Source: Actinacidiphila glaucinigra (GTDB lineage: Bacteria > Actinomycetota > Actinomycetes > Streptomycetales > Streptomycetaceae). Taken from it: 64,000 nt of DNA. The stretch lies in assembly GCF_900188405.1 (NCBI RefSeq), contig NZ_FZOF01000035.1, positions 26,127 through 90,126 on the forward strand, in the 5' to 3' direction. Both the position numbers and the translations under genes were made by a program. Shown piece by piece: positions 1 to 8,863 of the stretch. The stretch's first letter is position 1. Each line of letters opens with the position of its first letter. The notes beneath the pieces are model-generated. The model worked only from the letters and a program-made list of their open reading frames with translations, searched no databases and was not told where the DNA came from.

Positions 1-298
1 ACGGGGCCGATGGACAACGCAGATGCCACGCGCCCTCCCGCCAAGCCGCGCCCTGCGCGACGACCCACACGGCGACGGTCTACCACCCTGACCGGCTCGG
101 ACGAGAGCTCGCCGTACCACTGGCTCCTGTACGACGTGCTCCGGCATCGCTTCCAGGGCCGCTGACGAGTACCGTGCGCAGCAGGGTGAAGCAGGGCCAG
201 CCGTGCGGGATCATCCAACGACACGAGGCCATCAGCGAGGATCGAGCGGGCGTGGCCTGGCCGGGGTCCTTGTTGTGACCCGTCATGGATCGAAGCCC

Positions 299-1888
299 TC
301 AGCTGGGCGAGGGCTTGCGGAGCCGGGCTGTCGGCAGGTGACGGGTAGACGGGAAACTGGCGAGCGCGATGCCGGCGGTGGCGAGGACGGCGGCTTTGAG
401 GCTGCCGAGCTGTGCGTCGGCGTATTCGGTCACGAGGGCGTCGGCCTCGGGCTTGGGCAGGCCGGTGCGCTCTGCCGCGGCTCGTACCTGCTCGGTGCCG
501 ACGAAGCTGACGCCCGCCTCGATGGTGATGCCGACCTGTTGACGCGCTGCGCTGGAGATCTGCGGGTTGTCTTCGATCTGGGTCGTGAACACGTGCACGA
601 GTGCTCCGATGAGAAGCGAGCCGATGAGGGCGGTTCCCAGGGAGGATCCCAGGTTTTGCGCGGTGTACTGGAGACCGCCGACCTCGCTGCGTTCCGACTC
701 GCCGACGCTGGATTGGACGACGTTGCCGAGCTGGGAGGCGAGCAGGCCCATGCCTGTTCCCAGCAGGGCCATAGCCCAGGCGAACGAAAGATCGTTGAGG
801 GACGGAGTGATGGTGGCCAGCAGCCAGAGAATCGACGCGATGAGAATCAGCAGGGCTGTACGGACCACTGTGCGGGGCGAGGCGAACCGGCCGAGAAGGG
901 GGCCGCTCATGGAGACCACGAGCATGCTGATCGACACCGGTAGCAGCCGCAGCCCGGTCTCGAAGGCACTGAGGCCCTGCACGACCTGGAGGTACAGAGG
1001 GATGACGAAGAACAGGCCCAGCAGGATGAGGTTCTGACTGAGCAGCGTGGCAAGGCCGGCCCGCAGAGCGGGCACGCCGAACAACGAGAAGCGTACGAGG
1101 GGCTCACGCTTCCGAGCCTCCTGCCGTCGCTCCCACAACCGGAACAACCACAGCACGACGGCGCCGGCAGCGATGACGAAGAGGGTGAGGGAGAAGCCGA
1201 AGACGGTCACGGGGGAGTTGCGGGGCCGCAGCCAGCCCCAGTTGCTGCTCTGCAGGACACCCAGCACCACCAAGGCCAGGCCGACGGCGGACAGCACGGC
1301 CCCGACTTTGTCGAGATGCGGTCTGGAGCCGCGATGGGGCTGTTCCTCGATCCAGCGCATGCCCAAGAGGATGGCCGCCACCAGTACGACCTCGGCAGCG
1401 AAGACCAGACGCCAGGTCAGGTAGGTGGTGACCCAGCCACCGACCAAGGGGCCGACTGCGATGCCGGCTCCGGCCAGGCCGCCGATGACCCCGTAGGCGA
1501 CGGCCCGGTCCCGGCCCTGGTAGGTTCCGGCCACGAGGGCGGCAAGCGCGGGGAGGACCAGCGCCGCGCCGAGTCCTTCGATCACGGACCAGCCGACGGT
1601 GAGCACCCATAGGACCGGGGCCACAGCGGTGAGGGCGGAGCCCGTGGCGTACACGATCAGTCCGATGCCGAACACCTTGCGGCGTCCGAGCATGTCCCCG
1701 AGTTTCCCACCCGTGATCATGAGGGCTGCCATGACCAGGGTGTAGAGGGTGATGACGGCCTGAATCGAGGTGACCTCGGTGTCGAAGTCCTCTACCAACT
1801 GGCTGATCGAGACGTTCATGACCGAGGTGTCGAGCACCATCAAAAACTGGGCGGTACCGAGGATGATCAGAGCCCGCCATCGCCTCAC
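299..1888 (-). CDS. MFS drug/metabolite exporter, DHA2 (EmrB/QacA) type
   Basis: Proton-driven efflux protein of the inner membrane, about 529 residues, the usual length for a 14-helix DHA2 transporter. Visible family signatures are the acidic first helix (MVLDTSVMNVS), motif A after helix 2 (GGKLGDMLGRRK) and the antiporter motif C (AGAGIAVGPLVGG) in helix 5. A GTG three codons upstream (1897) directly abuts GGAGGT, too close for use; the GTG at 1888 has the same Shine-Dalgarno at a normal distance and is preferred. No regulator is adjacent, so the substrate cannot be inferred. The family call is firm; the transported compound is unknown. Confidence 0.93.
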   Translation of the reverse strand: MRRWRALIILGTAQFLMVLDTSVMNVSISQLVEDFDTEVTSIQAVITLYTLVMAALMITGGKLGDMLGRRKVFGIGLIVYATGSALTAVAPVLWVLTVGWSVIEGLGAALVLPALAALVAGTYQGRDRAVAYGVIGGLAGAGIAVGPLVGGWVTTYLTWRLVFAAEVVLVAAILLGMRWIEEQPHRGSRPHLDKVGAVLSAVGLALVVLGVLQSSNWGWLRPRNSPVTVFGFSLTLFVIAAGAVVLWLFRLWERRQEARKREPLVRFSLFGVPALRAGLATLLSQNLILLGLFFVIPLYLQVVQGLSAFETGLRLLPVSISMLVVSMSGPLLGRFASPRTVVRTALLILIASILWLLATITPSLNDLSFAWAMALLGTGMGLLASQLGNVVQSSVGESERSEVGGLQYTAQNLGSSLGTALIGSLLIGALVHVFTTQIEDNPQISSAARQQVGITIEAGVSFVGTEQVRAAAERTGLPKPEADALVTEYADAQLGSLKAAVLATAGIALASFPSTRHLPTARLRKPSPS

Positions 1889-2330
1889 CGCTTGCACCTC
1901 CAGAGCTTCCGGTGTGCGTCACGGCTTGTGCACACGACTTCAGATCACCATAAAGCAGGCATATCCCCGCTCTAGGTATATCCGTTGCCGAAAACGCGCT
2001 GTACCGATCCTCTGGGGGAATTCGGGACGGAAGTGGAGCGTAGGGCCTGCACCGACCGGAAGCCGTCGGCTCAAGTCGCTGACCGCGAAGCCTGCGATCG
2101 GCCTGATAGCCGTCTGGCACCTCGCGTGCGGCAGCGCAATCAGTGGACAGAAGGATATGTGACGGCGCAGTGATGAAGGCCCGCATGTCAGACGCACCAA
2201 CGGTCAGCGGATGCAGGGGCGTGTGGGCATCGATCGCACAGAACGAAAGTCAGCGGCACGCAGATTTAGTACGGGGCGTGAACTCTCACGGCCCGCCCGA
2301 GCGTCACTCCAGCAAGGGAAGACTCCCGCG
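1889..2330. other. Intergenic region between divergent genes
   Basis: This 440-bp stretch lies between the exporter (leftward) and the small-protein pair (rightward), so it should hold both promoters. A locally AT-richer patch at about 1945-1990 is a plausible promoter area for the exporter. I see no operator-like palindrome and no coding sequence I can support. Confidence 0.5.
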
Positions 2331-2642
2331 ATGACAGAGGAACACGAACCTGGCAGCGATCTCTACGCGCTGTGGCACGCGCGCCATCTCGCTGTGGAGG
2401 ACGACGACCGGATCATCCACCTTGACGCGGACGGCACCGTCCACCTGGACGAGGAGGAGTGGAGGATCATCGGCATCTATCCGGACCAGGCGGCCGCGGA
2501 GGAGCAGCGGGAGATCTCCAGGAAGCTTCCAGGGTTCCGGGACGAACCTGACTGTTTCGAGATCGTACCCGTGACGGTGGACGAGGATTTGTGGAACGAG
2601 GGGTTCGTCACGGTGTACCCCGAAGGGCGGAGGCGAGACTGA
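2331..2642 (+). CDS. Small acidic hypothetical protein, first of a tandem pair
   Basis: A 103-residue soluble, strongly acidic protein of unknown function. It carries a fold shared with the next gene: an N-terminal strand region (DLYALWHARH), a middle 'IIGIYPDQAAAEEQ' segment and a C-terminal 'FRDEPDCFEIVPVTVDEDLWNEGF' region split by prolines. The pattern 'G-[IL]-Y-x(3-4)-A-E-x(3)-PGF+D-P-x-x-F-x(9-11)-W-x-EGF' recurs in its neighbour, so the two are paralogues. The ATG is preceded by GGGAAG at normal spacing, which decides this start over upstream ATGs. Its stop overlaps the next start (TGATG), implying translational coupling. No signal peptide or membrane segment is present. Confidence 0.82.
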   Translation: MTEEHEPGSDLYALWHARHLAVEDDDRIIHLDADGTVHLDEEEWRIIGIYPDQAAAEEQREISRKLPGFRDEPDCFEIVPVTVDEDLWNEGFVTVYPEGRRRD

Positions 2643-2938
2643 TGAACCGGACTCTCTACTTTCTCGTGCACAGGCATCACTTCGCGGACGAGCCGGGCGC
2701 TCCCACCACCGTCGACTTCATGGAGGACGGCGAACCGCTCTTCTGGGACGACAGCGAGGACAGCTTCACGTTCGTCGGCCTGTACTCCAGCCGGCGACGG
2801 GCTGAAGAACGCATCGAGCAGGCGCGCACCGTGCCCGGATTCAAGGACCATCCCGACGGCTTCCACGTGCACGAGTACACCGTGGGTCAGACCTACTGGG
2901 CCGAAGGATTCCGCGTCGGCGAACAAACGGAAGGCTGA
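2642..2938 (+). CDS. Small acidic hypothetical protein, second of a tandem pair
   Basis: A 98-residue protein starting inside the stop of the preceding gene (TGATG). It repeats that protein's plan: an N-terminal strand (TLYFLVHRHHF), 'FVGLYSSRRRAEERI', then 'VPGFKDHPDGF' and a terminal 'W-AEGF'. Shared spacing and motifs show tandem duplication. Both resemble small Streptomyces proteins annotated only as hypothetical, often near immunity-like loci, but nothing here fixes a role. It is cytoplasmic by composition. Confidence is high that it is a gene and low on any function. Confidence 0.82.
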   Translation: MNRTLYFLVHRHHFADEPGAPTTVDFMEDGEPLFWDDSEDSFTFVGLYSSRRRAEERIEQARTVPGFKDHPDGFHVHEYTVGQTYWAEGFRVGEQTEG

Positions 2939-3166
2939 GCACGGGCATCAGTGGCAACCGCCGTTGCATACACCTGGACTCACGGCTATATCCGCAAGGC
3001 CGGCAGGGCAGGCCGCCATCCTCACCTACCGGATGCGCTTGCGCTCTGCTTCCTGAGCGCGCCTTCCTCGCCAGACGCCGCCGGAAGCGAGCCACAGGAC
3101 AAGGCGCCCAACCCGGTGAAGGTAGATTGATCACCAGTTGGCTGGAGGCCGGCGGGAGGAGCGGCT

Positions 3167-3538
3167 GTGACAGAGATAGAGGTTCCGGGGCCTGACCCCG
3201 ACTGACAGCCGGCTACGCAACTGCCCTATTACACCGGCAAGAACCCCGCCTACCAGTACAGCGCCTGGGACCACCACGCTCCGCTCTTCCGGATGATCGG
3301 AGTGTTGAAGCTGCCGGTGCAGCCCGTGGCTCAGCGGCTACGTCTGCACGTGGAACGGTCTTGGGACGGGCTGGATGACCTCGACATTGTTCTGTTCCGG
3401 CTGAGAGGCTTCAGCTTCGCGATCAGCGAGCACGACGGCAATCCGCTCGGCTTCTCGTATGTCTGGCTCACCCAGCCGCACGAGCAAGCCGACAAGGCCC
3501 TGGACACCCTGCCAGCCGAACGGCCTCGGCACCTGCAA
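3167..3538 (+). pseudogene. Hypothetical gene interrupted by an early stop codon
   Basis: A GTG at 3167 with a good GGGAGGAG ribosome site opens a frame that hits TGA at codon 13 (3203-3205). The same frame then runs on with protein-like sequence ('YYTGKNPAYQYSAWDHH', 'LDIVLFRLRGFSFAISEHDG', 'GFSYVWLTQPHEQADKALD') until about 3530, where it loses character. This looks like a genuine Streptomyces hypothetical protein of roughly 120 residues, broken by a nonsense mutation and truncated at its 3' end. An alternative is a shorter protein restarting at the ATG at 3293, which has no clear ribosome site. Confidence 0.6.
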
Positions 3539-3621
3539 CCGAGTCAGCAGGACCAGGCGGAGACTCTCCCCTTACAGTTTGCTCATACGATCCGGCCGCG
3601 ACCTGCACCCAAGAGGTTCAG

Positions 3622-3894
3622 ATGCTCTATCAGAGCCCCGCCGACTTCTGCGCCAAGTACGCCAGAGCGCACAACCGCGACAAAACCGATGGATCCGGCG
3701 CCGTGACCACGCTACAAGAGGTGACCGTCGTCAGCGAGACCACGCAGACGGCACGGATCGAGGCGCTGTGGTTCTCATATGGCCACGACCGGTATTCCGG
3801 GTACTACGACGTTTTTGAGCGCACTGCCTTCGTCCTGGTCAAGCAGGACGGCGGGTGGCACCTGCACTCCGAAGAAGATCTCGGCTACGAGTGA
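3622..3894 (+). CDS. Hypothetical protein, NTF2-like C-terminal domain (possibly 5'-truncated)
   Basis: A 90-residue frame with a strand-rich C-terminus ('VTVVSETTQTARIEALWFS', 'VFERTAFVLVKQDGGWHLH') reminiscent of SnoaL/NTF2-like domains. The frame stays open for about 28 codons upstream of the ATG ('YDPAATCTQEVQ') with no start, and the similarity to the copy at 40258-40612 also covers that stretch. The gene may therefore have lost its 5' end. No ribosome site precedes the ATG. It is unclear whether it is expressed. Confidence 0.5.
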   Translation: MLYQSPADFCAKYARAHNRDKTDGSGAVTTLQEVTVVSETTQTARIEALWFSYGHDRYSGYYDVFERTAFVLVKQDGGWHLHSEEDLGYE

Positions 3895-4175
3895 CACTTG
3901 ATCAGCGTCTTTGACGCTGCACCGCGCACGCCTTTGTAACCGCCGTCACCGGCCCTGTTCGCCGCCCCCAGGTGCTTGCTGAAGATCTGGAGCCATCGGA
4001 TCCCGACGCCGTCCTCCTCGAATGCACCCTCGCCAAGGACACCGGCGTCGCTCCCGAGGGCCCCGGCTGCCCCTGCCTGGCGCTCCCTTCCTCTCCCGGC
4101 CCGTGCACCGACCCGGGCCGGGGCATGTGGAGGCGGGGCGCGGCCGGGTGAGCGGAAGGGGGCGCCCCGGCCCGG

Positions 4176-6101
4176 TCAGTCGAACTCTTCGACGTACTCC
4201 TCGGTCGGGCCCAGTTCGGGCTCGTCCCGGAGTTCCAGGGTGTCCCCGAGGCCCTCGAGTTCGAGGACGGTGACGGTGTTGACGCCCGCGTGCAGCAGCG
4301 GCGCCGGGCAGTACAGGGTGACCTGGGGGCCGATGTCCCAGTGGCGGCCGAGCAGGAAGCCGTTCACCCAGACCAGTCCGTGCACCGATCCCGGCAGCGC
4401 CAGGAACGTGTCGGCGGGTTCGTCGGCGTGGAACTCGGCGACGGCGAACCCGGCACCCGTACCGGTGACCGAGGCGGCGCCCGCGTCGAGCGCCGCGGAC
4501 AGCTCCCGCTCGGACCACTCGGGCAGTGCCACCGGCGTGCTCTCCCAGCCCTGGACCATGCGCCGGTCGACCAGGACGGGACCGAGTAGCCCCTTCGGAC
4601 GGCCCACGTTCGGACCGTAGTTGATTCTGCCGAGGCTTTCGACGAGGACGTCCAGACGGACGGTCTCCCCGGTGCCAGTGATCTTCAGCTCGGGGGAGTC
4701 CGCGTCGGCGACGCCGAGGTAGACGCCGTCGGCGAAGACCAGGGCGCGGTCGCGGACGTCCGTGAAGACCAGCCGGTGTTCGCCGGCGGGGATGCGCGGG
4801 CGGGCGGTGCAGCGCACCAGGCCCGCGTCCAGGCCGAGCCGTTCGAAGGTGGCGGGCCGCGGCGCGGCCGAGGTGTCCACCGGCGCGGTTCGGAGCGCGG
4901 CGTCGAGGCCGTCGAGCAGGCCGGCCCGGCGGACCAGCGCGACCCGGGCCGGCGGGAGGACGGGAAGCCGCTCGGGGGAACGCAGCGGCCCGGTCGCGCC
5001 CAGCACCTCGCGCATCGCGTGGAACTTCGGCGTGAAGCGACCGTCCTCGGCGATCGGCGCGTCGGAGTCGTAACTGGTGACGACGGGCTCGAGCCGGCCC
5101 TCGGTCTCGTTGGCACCGGCCCACAGACCGAAGTTGGTGCCGCCGTGCGCCATATAAATGCTGACGCTGCCGTGGGCGTCGAGGATGCCGCTCAGGGTGT
5201 GGACGGCGCTGTCGACACTCCGGACGTGATGCCGCTTGCCCCAGTGGTCGAACCAGCCGTTCCAGAACTCGGCGACGACGAAGGGCTCCTGTGGCCGGCG
5301 GCTGGTCAGCAGCTCGCGGGCCGCCATCGGCTTGGAGCCCAGGGTGGCGGCGGTGAGGGTGCCGGGCAGCGTGCCGCCGTCCAGCATCAGCTCGGTGGGG
5401 CCGTCGGCGGTGAACAGCAGTTCCGTGATGCCCCGTTCGATGAGGGCCTGGCGGTTCCAGCGCAGGTAGGCGTGGTCGTCGCCGTAGGAGCCGAACTCGT
5501 TCTCCACTTGGACGGCGACGACCGGTCCGCCCTGGGACGCCTGCAACGCGGCCAGGCGCGGGACCAGTTCTGTGAACCAGCCGTCGACGGCCGAGGTGAA
5601 CTCCGGGTCGGAGCTGCGGATCGCGAGGTCCCGGCCGGTCAGCCAGCTGGGCAGGCCGCCGTTGGACCACTCGGCGCAGATGTAGGGACCGGGCCGGACC
5701 ACGACGTCCAAGCCTTCCGCTCCCACGGTGCGAATGAACCGCTCCAGGTCTCGCCAGCCGTCGAAGCGCGGTGCACGGTCCTCCCGGGGCTGGTGGAAAT
5801 TCCAGGCCACATAGGTGTCGACGGTGTTCAGGCCGAGGTCGGCGATCCGGCGGACGCGGTCGCGCCAGAGATCGGGGTGGACCCGGAAGTAGTGCAGTGC
5901 CCCGGACAGGATGCGGTGGGGGATCCCGTCGCGGTAGAGGCGGCCGTCTCGCCAGGAGAGAAGTGCGGGGGAGGCGGCCGTCGCCGCTGCGCCCGAGGGC
6001 GCGGCGAGGGCGGTCTCCGCGGCTTCGGCCGGGCGCCGCGGCGGGTCGATGTTCGTCGTGGGCGACTCGTTCACCAGGGGAGCGTATGTTATCGATGACA
6101 T
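4176..6101 (-). CDS. Beta-galactosidase, glycoside hydrolase family 35
   Basis: Releases terminal beta-galactose from glycans or oligosaccharides. The TIM-barrel signature runs from 'RILSGALHYFRVHP' through 'GLNTVDTYVAWNFHQP', 'RPGPYICAEWSNGGLPSWL', the acid/base Glu in 'VQVENEFGSYG' (about residue 202) and the nucleophile Glu in 'VVAEFWNGWFDHWG' (about 278). A C-terminal jelly-roll follows ('GLVWVNGFLLGRHWDIGPQ'). No signal peptide is evident, so it probably acts in the cytoplasm on imported oligosaccharide. The start is uncertain: an ATG at 6101 lies inside the operator and a GTG at 6074 is the alternative; the conserved domain begins about 50 residues in. Divergent from the LacI gene and almost certainly regulated with it. 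Confidence 0.94.
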   Translation of the reverse strand: MSSITYAPLVNESPTTNIDPPRRPAEAAETALAAPSGAAATAASPALLSWRDGRLYRDGIPHRILSGALHYFRVHPDLWRDRVRRIADLGLNTVDTYVAWNFHQPREDRAPRFDGWRDLERFIRTVGAEGLDVVVRPGPYICAEWSNGGLPSWLTGRDLAIRSSDPEFTSAVDGWFTELVPRLAALQASQGGPVVAVQVENEFGSYGDDHAYLRWNRQALIERGITELLFTADGPTELMLDGGTLPGTLTAATLGSKPMAARELLTSRRPQEPFVVAEFWNGWFDHWGKRHHVRSVDSAVHTLSGILDAHGSVSIYMAHGGTNFGLWAGANETEGRLEPVVTSYDSDAPIAEDGRFTPKFHAMREVLGATGPLRSPERLPVLPPARVALVRRAGLLDGLDAALRTAPVDTSAAPRPATFERLGLDAGLVRCTARPRIPAGEHRLVFTDVRDRALVFADGVYLGVADADSPELKITGTGETVRLDVLVESLGRINYGPNVGRPKGLLGPVLVDRRMVQGWESTPVALPEWSERELSAALDAGAASVTGTGAGFAVAEFHADEPADTFLALPGSVHGLVWVNGFLLGRHWDIGPQVTLYCPAPLLHAGVNTVTVLELEGLGDTLELRDEPELGPTEEYVEEFD

Positions 6102-6109
6102 CAGTAACA
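6087..6109. promoter_or_regulatory. LacI-type operator between the divergent GH35 and lacI-like genes
   Basis: Inverted repeat TGTTA-N2-GATG-N-CATC-N2-TAACA, 23 bp with an odd-base centre, 42 bp before the regulator start. Outer arms match those of the repeat at 7272-7293 before the transporter genes. LacI proteins bind such palindromes; binding here is inferred. Confidence 0.8.
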
Positions 6110-6150
6110 AGCCTGCTAAGGTCCTCCAACCAATCGGGGGAGGGATCACC

Positions 6151-7167
6151 ATGAACGAGGACGCCTCGCGGCCGCGGCAGCCGAGCATGGCCGACGTGGC
6201 CGGGATCGCCGGAGTGTCGGCCCAGACCGTCTCCCGAGTCCTGCGCGGCTCACCGAACGTCAGTCCTGAGACGTCCCGGCGGGTACTGGCCGCCGTGGAG
6301 CAGATCGGCTACCGCTTCAACAGTGCCGCGCGGGCCCTGTCCTCGGGCCGCAGCCACACCATCGGCCTGGTCCTGCTGGCCTCCGGCGGCTACTACTCGC
6401 GTTCGGCGGTGACCGCCGGTGTGGAGTCGGCGGCCGGCGAGGCCGGGTACGCGGTGAGCATCGCGACCATCTCCGCGCTGGACGTGGGCCTGATGGAGCG
6501 TTCCCTGTCCAAGCTCGCCGACCAGAACGTCGACGGCTTTGTGATCGCGGTGCCGCTGATCTCGGTGACCCGCAAGATGGAGGAGATCACCCGGGACATT
6601 CCGACCGTCACCCTGGACGGGTCGCGGACCGCCGGTGCCCGGGTGCTCGGCATCGACCAGCGCGAGGCCGGCCGGATCGCCACCCAGCACCTCCTCGACC
6701 TCGGGCACCGTCAGGTCTGGCATGTCTCCGGGCCGGACGAGTGGATCGAGGCCCGGCAGCGCCGCGAGGGCTGGCGGGAGTGCCTGGAGCAGGCCGGGAT
6801 CGAGGCTCCGCCGCCGCTCGAGGGCGACTGGTCGCCCGTCTCCGGTTACCGGCAGGGGCAGATCATCGCCATGATCCCCGAGGTCACGGCGGTGTTCGTG
6901 GCCAGCGACGAGATGGCCTTCGGGGTGATCAAGGCGCTGCGCGAGCGGGGCCGTTCGGTGCCGGAGGACGTGTCCATCGTGAGCGTCGACGACATCGCCC
7001 TGGCCGCGTTCTGCGCGCCGCCGCTGACCGCCGTACGGCAGGACTTCTTCGGCTACGGCGCCGCGGCCGTACGGCTGCTGCTGGACGCGGACGCGGGTCC
7101 GGAGGAGGTCGTGGGTACCCCCGCGCTCTCCGTGCGGGACTCCACGGCGCCGCCGCGCGTCGTCTGA
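6151..7167 (+). CDS. LacI-family transcriptional regulator of the glycan cassette
   Basis: A 338-residue sugar-responsive DNA-binding protein. The N-terminal helix-turn-helix 'ADVAGIAGVSAQTVSRVLRG' (about residues 13-32) is followed by the hinge 'GYRFNSAARALSSGRS' and a periplasmic-binding-protein-like core ('VFVASDEMAFGVIKAL', 'DVSIVSVDD'). The ATG at 6151 has an excellent GGGGAGGG site. It lies between the galactosidase and the ABC importer, with matching operators at 6087-6109 and 7246-7293, so it most likely represses both arms and itself until an imported sugar binds. Confidence 0.95.
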   Translation: MNEDASRPRQPSMADVAGIAGVSAQTVSRVLRGSPNVSPETSRRVLAAVEQIGYRFNSAARALSSGRSHTIGLVLLASGGYYSRSAVTAGVESAAGEAGYAVSIATISALDVGLMERSLSKLADQNVDGFVIAVPLISVTRKMEEITRDIPTVTLDGSRTAGARVLGIDQREAGRIATQHLLDLGHRQVWHVSGPDEWIEARQRREGWRECLEQAGIEAPPPLEGDWSPVSGYRQGQIIAMIPEVTAVFVASDEMAFGVIKALRERGRSVPEDVSIVSVDDIALAAFCAPPLTAVRQDFFGYGAAAVRLLLDADAGPEEVVGTPALSVRDSTAPPRVV

Positions 7168-7245
7168 GGGGCGCCCACGGGGCGCTCAAGAGCCCTGTTT
7201 CGGCTGTGAGCTGATCCGACGGCATCCAACCCCTTGCGCCCGTCA

Positions 7246-7293
7246 TGTGATCGGTGCCATGGTACCCAACATGTTATCGGTGCCACCGTAACA
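7246..7293. promoter_or_regulatory. Tandem LacI-type operators upstream of the importer operon
   Basis: Two related sites with starts 26 bp apart: TGTGATCGGTGCCATGGTACC (weaker, 7246-7266) and TGTTA-T-CGGTG-C-CACCG-TAACA (7272-7293, near-perfect palindrome). The second shares its TGTTA/TAACA ends with the 6087 operator. Two and a half helical turns separate the copies. About 138 bp remain before the solute-binding protein start, room for a promoter and leader. Confidence 0.75.
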
Positions 7294-7430
7294 ACGCCGG
7301 GTCGTACGTCCACCGGACCCGGGGTGCGGTGGCGTGGTGCCCGCGACGCGGAGGAGCCCGGAGGGCGTCCGTGGCGGGCCCGCACCGCCGCTCAAGTCAG
7401 GTGGGCGTACGTCCATGGGAAGGACCCCAA

Positions 7431-8756
7431 ATGAGGAGATCGTTCGCCTTCGCCGGCACCACGGTCATGGCGCTCTCGCTGCTCGTCGGCTGCTCGTCCG
7501 CCGGTGACTCGGACTCCGGCTCGGGCAGGACGACCCTCAAGGTTGCCGCTCTCGAGGGCGGCTACGGCAAGGACATGTACAACAAGGTCATCGAGGCCTA
7601 CGAGTCCTCGCACCCGGAGGTCGACGTCCAGCTCCAGATCTCGAAGAGCATCGAGGACGAGATCACGCCGAACATGAAGGCCGGCAAGTACCCGGACGTC
7701 GTCGTGCTCGGCCAAGGGCGCGAGGCTGGTCTCACCGAGACCCTGATCAAGGACAAGGCGCTGGAGGACCTCACCCCGGTCCTGGACGCCAAGGTCCCCG
7801 GCGGCAAGCAGACGGTGGGCGAGAAGCTGACCGACGGCATCGTCGGCAACCTCAATACCAACCCGTACGGCACGGACAAGACGTACCTGATGCCGATGTA
7901 CTACTCCCCGACCGGCCTCTTCTACAACAAGGGCCTGTTCAAGGAGAAGGGCTGGGACGTCCCGGCCACCTGGGACGAGATGTTCGAGCTGGGCGACAAG
8001 GCGAAGAAGGAGGGCATCGCCCTCTTCACCTATCCGACCGCCGGCTACCTCGACTCGTACTTCTACGCCCTGCTCGCCGACGTCGGCGGGGAGCAGTTCT
8101 ACCAGGACGTTATGACGTACAAGCAGGGCGTCTGGAAGACGGCGAACGCCAAGAAGGTCCTCGACATCACCACCAAGCTGCTCGGCTACGCCGAGAAGTC
8201 CACCGTCGGCTACGCCAACGAGCAGGACTTCACCAAGAACCAGCAGTCGATCCTCGACAACAAGGCGCTGTTCATGCCGAACGGCACCTGGATCACCGGC
8301 GAGATGGCCGACGCGCCCCGTTCGGACGGCTTCGAGTGGGGCCTGACCCCGCTGCCCTCGGTGAACGAGGGCGGCACCCGCTACCTGACCACCTCGGTCG
8401 AGTCGGTCTGGGTGCCCAGTGCCGCCAAGAACAAGGACGAGGCGCAGAAGTTCATCGCCTTCCTGTACTCGGACGAGGCCGCGAAGATCTTCGCCACGTC
8501 GAACGCGATCCAGCCCGTCAAGGGCCTCTCGGACAGCCTGACCGGTGAGAGCACCGAGTTCTACTCGCTCTATGACGACACGTCTGTCTCCGCGCTGGTC
8601 GGCGGCTTCGCCTCGACGAACCCGGTCGAGGGTGTCGACATCAAGTCGACCCTGTTCGACACCGCCAACAGCATCATCAGCGGCGACACCACCGAGGCCA
8701 AGTGGCAGGCGGCGCTGGACGAGGCCAGCGAGAAACTGCGCCAGGCGGGCAACTGA
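7431..8756 (+). CDS. Sugar ABC transporter solute-binding lipoprotein (CUT1 type)
   Basis: A 441-residue extracellular lipoprotein that captures an oligosaccharide for import. The signal peptide ends in a lipobox LVGC (Cys21). The mature part has family 1 binding-protein features: 'DVVVLGQGREAGLTETLI', 'YYSPTGLFYNKGLFKEKGW-VPATWDEM' and 'MPNGTWITGE'. The start at 7431 follows GGAAGGA. It is first in an operon with two permeases; no ATPase gene is nearby, as is usual for Streptomyces CUT1 importers that share the MsiK ATPase. The substrate is inferred to be a galactose- and fucose-containing oligosaccharide from the flanking hydrolases. Confidence 0.95.
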   Translation: MRRSFAFAGTTVMALSLLVGCSSAGDSDSGSGRTTLKVAALEGGYGKDMYNKVIEAYESSHPEVDVQLQISKSIEDEITPNMKAGKYPDVVVLGQGREAGLTETLIKDKALEDLTPVLDAKVPGGKQTVGEKLTDGIVGNLNTNPYGTDKTYLMPMYYSPTGLFYNKGLFKEKGWDVPATWDEMFELGDKAKKEGIALFTYPTAGYLDSYFYALLADVGGEQFYQDVMTYKQGVWKTANAKKVLDITTKLLGYAEKSTVGYANEQDFTKNQQSILDNKALFMPNGTWITGEMADAPRSDGFEWGLTPLPSVNEGGTRYLTTSVESVWVPSAAKNKDEAQKFIAFLYSDEAAKIFATSNAIQPVKGLSDSLTGESTEFYSLYDDTSVSALVGGFASTNPVEGVDIKSTLFDTANSIISGDTTEAKWQAALDEASEKLRQAGN

Positions 8757-8863
8757 CCGGCCCGGCGGCGGCGTGGTCCGGCCGGGCCGCCGCCGGAGCC
8801 TTCCCCATCCGGTGAACCTGCGGGTTTGCCAGCACCACTTCGTACGACCGGAGGACCGGCACG

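Noticed and set aside
3946..6129. A 727-codon minus-strand open frame
   Set aside because: It is the out-of-frame shadow of the GH35 gene in GC-rich DNA; its product is Arg/Pro/Gly-rich with no domain, whereas the overlapping frame has all GH35 motifs.
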